This document shows, one piece after another, positions 8,367 to 11,352 of a stretch of 11,352 nucleotides of DNA. The stretch is from Sulfurovum sp. Its GTDB lineage: Bacteria; Campylobacterota; Campylobacteria; Campylobacterales; Sulfurovaceae. The DNA is taken from the NCBI GenBank assembly GCA_026985755.1, contig JALSPX010000149.1, positions 1 to 11,352 of the forward strand, read 5' to 3'. The first letter of the stretch is position 1; every line of letters begins with the position of its first letter. Made by a program: the position numbers and the translations under genes. The notes beneath the pieces were generated by a model, which saw only the letters and a program-made list of their open reading frames with translations, was not told the origin of the DNA and made no database searches.

Positions 8367-9716
8367 ATGAAAAATAAAATGAATAGAAGAAGTTTTATGA
8401 AAAAAACAGCATTGGGTGCCTCTTTGTTGCCCTTTGTGGGGCTTGCTGAGATGCTCGAAGCTGTAGAAATGGGTGGGGAGTATAAAGCTATTGTTGTAGT
8501 ACTACTTGAAGGTGGTGCAGATGTCTTTAATATGATCGCTCCCAATGATGATGCTTACGCTGCTTATGCAGTGGCTAGAGGAAGTATAGCCCTACCTAAA
8601 ACATCACTATTAAACATAGGGAATGGTTGGGGAATGCGAGAAAATATGGAAGCTATGCAACAGCTTTATGCTCATCAAAAACTGGCTATCGTCGCCAATG
8701 TAGGTACGCTAAAAGAACCAGTGACGGTAGCGGAGGCAGAGGCAGGCAGTGAAAAATTACCTTTTGAACTCTTTGCCCACAATACCCAAAGAGACCAGTG
8801 GATGTTTGGGGATGCTACGGGCAATTCCCGTAGTGGATGGGCTGCCCGTGCGGCTGATACTTTGTATACAGAGGGTAATCCTTATTTCAATATCAATGTA
8901 GCAGATGTCAATAATCATCTTCAGTATGGCGGTAAAGAGGAGGCTTTGCATTTTGATGATGCCTATGTCTCTCCTGATACGATGAAGTATTATGGTTTTG
9001 GCCCCAAATCTGGCGATGGAGAGCTAGGCAAGGTCTATTATGATTTGTATGCACAGCAGCAAAACAGTAGTAATAGAGTGATGCAGGCACTGGCAAAAAA
9101 AAGGATTTCCAAGATGAATTTGCCAGATGATTTGGTAGGGGTATTTGATAATGTGGATACCGCTATACAAGCGTTTGATACAGGTGTACATGAGGTCGGT
9201 AAACCATTAGGCGCACAGCTGGAAGTGGTAGCCAAGATTCTTTCTGTTTCCAAAAATAATGGTTTTAAAGGCAAAAAACGACAGATATTCTTTGTCAATC
9301 AACATGGATGGGACACACATGATAGTGACAATGAACACCAAGTAGGCTACCTTAGCCAGTCTCTCGGTGCATTCCAGTATGAGCTCGATAGAATGGGGAT
9401 GAGCGACCAAGTCACCACCATGACTATCTCTGATTTTGGTCGTTCACTTACTTCTAACAATGCAGGCACAGATCATGGCTGGGGGAGTCATGCCTTTGTC
9501 ATGGGTGGTGCTGTCAGAGGAGGTCATATCTATGGAACAATGCCAACACTTAGTAAGGACTCTACGGATTTTTGGTCAGATAGGATGGTACCTACTACAG
9601 CCATGGAGAGTTATTTGGCGACGGTTGTGAAGTGGTTTGGGGCAAGCGATAGTGAGTTGAATACTATTTTTCCAAATCTTCATCGCTTTACTAGAAACAT
9701 GGATTTTATGGCTTAG
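8367..9716 (+). CDS. DUF1501 family protein exported by the Tat pathway
   Basis: 449 residues. The N-terminus MKNKMNRRSFMKKTALGA is a twin-arginine signal (N-R-R-S-F-M-K), so the protein is probably exported folded, perhaps with bound metal; this is the only protein here with that route, and it lacks the W-x-P-x-V tag. DUF1501 belongs to the alkaline phosphatase/sulfatase-like superfamily. Visible motifs: VVLLEGGADVFNMIAPN near the mature N-terminus, GWDTH at 314-318, DFGRS at 356-360 and DHGWGSH at 369-375; these Asp/His residues are the expected metal ligands. VMGGAVRGGHIYG follows, as usual in the family. The enzymatic activity is not established. Neighbour DUF1800 is its usual genomic partner, so the two probably act together. 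A second in-frame ATG (8379) would leave the Tat motif intact, but the ribosome binding site spacing favours 8367. Confidence 0.9.
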   Translation: MKNKMNRRSFMKKTALGASLLPFVGLAEMLEAVEMGGEYKAIVVVLLEGGADVFNMIAPNDDAYAAYAVARGSIALPKTSLLNIGNGWGMRENMEAMQQLYAHQKLAIVANVGTLKEPVTVAEAEAGSEKLPFELFAHNTQRDQWMFGDATGNSRSGWAARAADTLYTEGNPYFNINVADVNNHLQYGGKEEALHFDDAYVSPDTMKYYGFGPKSGDGELGKVYYDLYAQQQNSSNRVMQALAKKRISKMNLPDDLVGVFDNVDTAIQAFDTGVHEVGKPLGAQLEVVAKILSVSKNNGFKGKKRQIFFVNQHGWDTHDSDNEHQVGYLSQSLGAFQYELDRMGMSDQVTTMTISDFGRSLTSNNAGTDHGWGSHAFVMGGAVRGGHIYGTMPTLSKDSTDFWSDRMVPTTAMESYLATVVKWFGASDSELNTIFPNLHRFTRNMDFMA

Positions 9717-9736
9717 GGGTATAAGAGTAGAGCAGA

Positions 9737-9763
9737 ATTAAGATAGTTGAATGACAAAGGGGT
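9737..9763 (+). repeat. 27-bp direct repeat, copy 2 (promoter region of the 435-residue hydrolase gene)
   Basis: Identical to 3637-3663, exactly 6100 bases downstream. It begins 20 bases after the DUF1501 stop. The identity covers the -35 box, 13 bases upstream of it and part of the spacer. Confidence 0.95.
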
Positions 9764-9779
9764 TATTTTTCTGTATAAT
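9751..9779 (+). promoter_or_regulatory. Sigma-70-type promoter of the 435-residue hydrolase gene
   Basis: ATGACA at 9751-9756, a 17-base spacer and a perfect TATAAT at 9774-9779. Start expected near 9786, leader about 24 bases. The -10 box is closer to consensus than the first copy (TATACT), so this copy may be the stronger one. Confidence 0.75.
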
Positions 9780-9809
9780 TGGGTTTATTTTATAATAAAG
9801 GGATAGATT

Positions 9810-9920
9810 ATGCAAAGAACAATCACACTTTTTTTAATACTCATCATGAGTACGTTACTCAACGCTGCAACCAATTGGGCAGTTGTAGTAATGGGTGACA
9901 TTACGACGTTTGTGCCGTAT
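9810..9920 (+). repeat. Signal-peptide-plus-tag coding module, copy 2
   Basis: The first 37 codons match 3711-3821 at 100 of 111 bases. They encode a near-identical signal and the tag NWAVVVMGDITTFVPY. The leaders between promoter and ATG are much less alike than either the promoter or this module. Confidence 0.85.
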
Positions 9921-11117
9921 AAAACATCGACACAGCCTCCTGTACCAGAATCTGATAACAGTATCCTACTCTCTTTGGGTAAGGCACAATCTGGTGTAGC
10001 CGACAGAGGTACATATAGCTATTATAAGATGTATGCACATGCTGGAGAGAGGATACATATTGACCTTTATAATCAAGATGCCAATGGAAACCTCTATGTA
10101 AAAGTAGGGTCTAAAGCCTCCAAAGAGAGCTATGATTGTAAATCAGAAAATGGTGGCAAGACACATAGTGCAGAAAATGACAGCTGTTCACTCTTGGTAG
10201 ATAAAGATAGTTTTGTTTATATTGCTGTGCATGCTCCTAGTTATGGTTGTTTTAATAATGTGCAGCATACTGTGATGGTATATAAGGGAGATTATGGTGT
10301 GAAAGGACCGTACGAAGTCTCAAAATATGATTCTGGTAATACACGTAGTTATTATCCTAAAAATTTAGATAAGAGCCCTATTGTGATATTCTTACCTGGT
10401 TGGTTTGACAATACATTTGATACATTAGTAAGACATGATAAATTATTACGGCATATAGCATCACAAGGGTATACTGTGATTACAAAACTTGCAGGTACAA
10501 CAATGGATGAACACTTTAATGTTGATTTTAGTGATGTATTAAATCTTATTAGTGATCATAGTAGTGATTTGGATACTAAGAGAGTTGGTGTTATTGGCTG
10601 GTCTCATGGTGGAGGTTTATCGTTCTCTATGATGAGAGAGTTGGTAAATGCTGGTTATGGTACAAAGGGACGCTTTATAATGCCAATAGAACCTATGTTT
10701 GCAATTGGAATGAATCAACAATATATGCATCAGCTAAACAATATAAACTTTGTTATGATGCGATTTGAATCATTAGAGGAAGATCCTCGAACAAATTTTG
10801 TAGAATATAAACTACTAGATGGTGAAAATATAGATAAAAACTATATAAATTTAGAGAAACATGAACATGATTATTTGAAGAATGTACCTAAACCGTTTTC
10901 TAAACCAATGGATGCACTTATGGCATATACACTTAAAGATGACCAAGATGCACATGACATTGCGCTAGAAGGTGCAGGTAAAGAGAATCCTAAAAATGTG
11001 GAGACTCCTCTTGATACTGGAAGTTATGGTACTTCGTGTGCAACGTCAAATTATTGGGCTAATCATAATGTAGAATCGGTTGTGAATGATATAGACTATT
11101 GTGCAGAAGTTTATTAA
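9810..11117 (+). CDS. Secreted serine alpha/beta hydrolase with N-terminal PPC-like domain
   Basis: 435 residues; ATG 9810 is preceded by AAAGGGA at 9797-9803. Signal peptide 1-20, tag WAVVVMGDITTFVPY at 23-37. Residues about 50-160 look like a bacterial pre-peptidase C-terminal (PPC-like) beta-sandwich: SGVADRGTYSYYKMYAHAGE, then IHIDLYNQDANGNLYVKVG and HTVMVYKG. Residues about 180-435 are the alpha/beta hydrolase, paralogous to the middle of the 843-residue protein: GWSHGG with nucleophile Ser265, likely acid Glu294 (PIEPM, where the paralog has Asp), likely His351 or His353, then DAHDIALE and a shared C-terminal IDYC. It lacks the propeller. The hydrolase half is AT-richer (about 20-43% G+C in rows counted) than the first half (up to 47%). 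Likely role: esterase on an extracellular glycan or other polymer; substrate unknown. It has its own promoter and is followed by a terminator-like hairpin. Confidence 0.8.
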   Translation: MQRTITLFLILIMSTLLNAATNWAVVVMGDITTFVPYKTSTQPPVPESDNSILLSLGKAQSGVADRGTYSYYKMYAHAGERIHIDLYNQDANGNLYVKVGSKASKESYDCKSENGGKTHSAENDSCSLLVDKDSFVYIAVHAPSYGCFNNVQHTVMVYKGDYGVKGPYEVSKYDSGNTRSYYPKNLDKSPIVIFLPGWFDNTFDTLVRHDKLLRHIASQGYTVITKLAGTTMDEHFNVDFSDVLNLISDHSSDLDTKRVGVIGWSHGGGLSFSMMRELVNAGYGTKGRFIMPIEPMFAIGMNQQYMHQLNNINFVMMRFESLEEDPRTNFVEYKLLDGENIDKNYINLEKHEHDYLKNVPKPFSKPMDALMAYTLKDDQDAHDIALEGAGKENPKNVETPLDTGSYGTSCATSNYWANHNVESVVNDIDYCAEVY

Positions 11118-11120
11118 TGT

Positions 11121-11146
11121 ATCATCATCCTTAGAAGGGTGTTGAT
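11121..11146 (+). terminator. Terminator-like stem-loop after the 435-residue hydrolase gene
   Basis: The arms ATCATCATCCT (11121-11131) and AGGGTGTTGAT (11136-11146) pair over 11 positions with one T-T mismatch and one T-G wobble around the loop TAGA. It begins 4 bases after the stop. The T-run that should follow is weak (TTGTGT), so termination may be partial. Confidence 0.45.
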
Positions 11147-11194
11147 TTGTGTAACAATGGCTGTGATTGATACTATTTGTTATTGCTCTTATTG

Positions 11195-11200
11195 TAGAAT
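11195..11200 (+). promoter_or_regulatory. Possible -10 box for the last gene
   Basis: TAGAAT lies 28 bases before ATG 11229, after a T-rich stretch. No matching -35 box is visible at normal spacing, and the 27-bp repeat seen at the other two promoters is absent. The rest of the 111-base gap between genes holds only the hairpin and AT-rich sequence. Confidence 0.3.
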
Positions 11201-11228
11201 AAAAAACATTTAATTTTTAAGGATAAAC

Positions 11229-11352
11229 ATGAAACAACAAATAAAAAATATATTAGCTCTGATTGGACTCATACTCTTATTAACTAGTGCCTCTATAGCC
11301 AAAAAACAGTTTGTACCTATAGTAAATGATGATATCTTATCTATGGCATCAT
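11229..11352 (+). CDS. N-terminus of an exported protein carrying the shared tag, 3' partial
   Basis: Forty-one codons are present before the window ends, still open. ATG 11229 is preceded by AAGGAT (11219-11224). Residues 1-24 are a clear Sec signal peptide (basic start, LIGLILLLTS core, cleavage after SIA). The mature protein begins KKQFVPIVNDDILSMAS, a variant of the tag seen in the other genes: Phe replaces Trp, Asp-Asp-Ile is kept, and the final Pro is not in place. The downstream domain, and so the function, cannot be seen. The tag predicts another extracellular enzyme or matrix protein of the same set. Confidence 0.8.
   Translation, partial: MKQQIKNILALIGLILLLTSASIAKKQFVPIVNDDILSMAS

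Noticed and set aside
3637..9763. The two 27-bp repeats as ends of a mobile element or attachment sites
   Set aside because: There is no transposase or integrase between them, no inverted ends, and both copies sit precisely at promoters ahead of related 5' coding blocks; duplicated promoter is the simpler reading.

Overview
The window is a dense, single-strand run of secreted-protein genes, with no RNA genes, CRISPR arrays or insertion sequences that I can see. The DNA is AT-rich; rows I counted by hand range from about 20 to 55% G+C. Composition, gene style and the DUF1800/DUF1501 pair suggest a Campylobacterota bacterium, perhaps Sulfurovum-like. That placement is inference from memory of such genomes and is not proven here.

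Layout, all on + strand: (1) the 3' part of a large exported enzyme joining carbohydrate-binding-like domains, a PL9-type pectate-lyase beta-helix and a CE12-type SGNH acetylesterase; (2) a GH8 glycosidase 14 bases downstream; (3) a promoter, then an 843-residue three-part protein (Ig-like domain, serine alpha/beta hydrolase, beta-propeller); (4) a DUF1800 protein with a Ca-site-like repeat and an Ig/cadherin-like domain; (5) a DUF1501 protein with a twin-arginine signal, whose ribosome binding site overlaps the stop of gene 4; (6) a second copy of the same promoter, then a paralogous alpha/beta hydrolase with a PPC-like domain; (7) a candidate terminator, then the first 41 codons of another exported protein.

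The most unusual feature is a short motif just after the Sec signal peptide in all five genes whose Sec-type N-terminus lies in the window (genes 2, 3, 4, 6 and 7). It reads approximately W-[VA]-P-[IV]-V-x-x-D-[IV]-T-x-[FV]-[VM]-P. It is fused to unrelated catalytic domains, so it looks like a shared N-terminal tag for sorting, anchoring or assembly. I know of no described family with this motif. For genes 3 and 6 the promoter, signal peptide and tag are nearly identical at DNA level while the rest has diverged strongly, so this 5' block looks like an exchangeable cassette.

Taken together the genes look like an extracellular polysaccharide-editing set: a polyuronate lyase, a deacetylase, a beta-glucan or chitosan-type glycosidase and two esterase-like hydrolases, accompanied by the poorly understood DUF1800/DUF1501 pair. 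In a presumed chemolithotroph this would more likely serve its own matrix than feeding, but that is inference.
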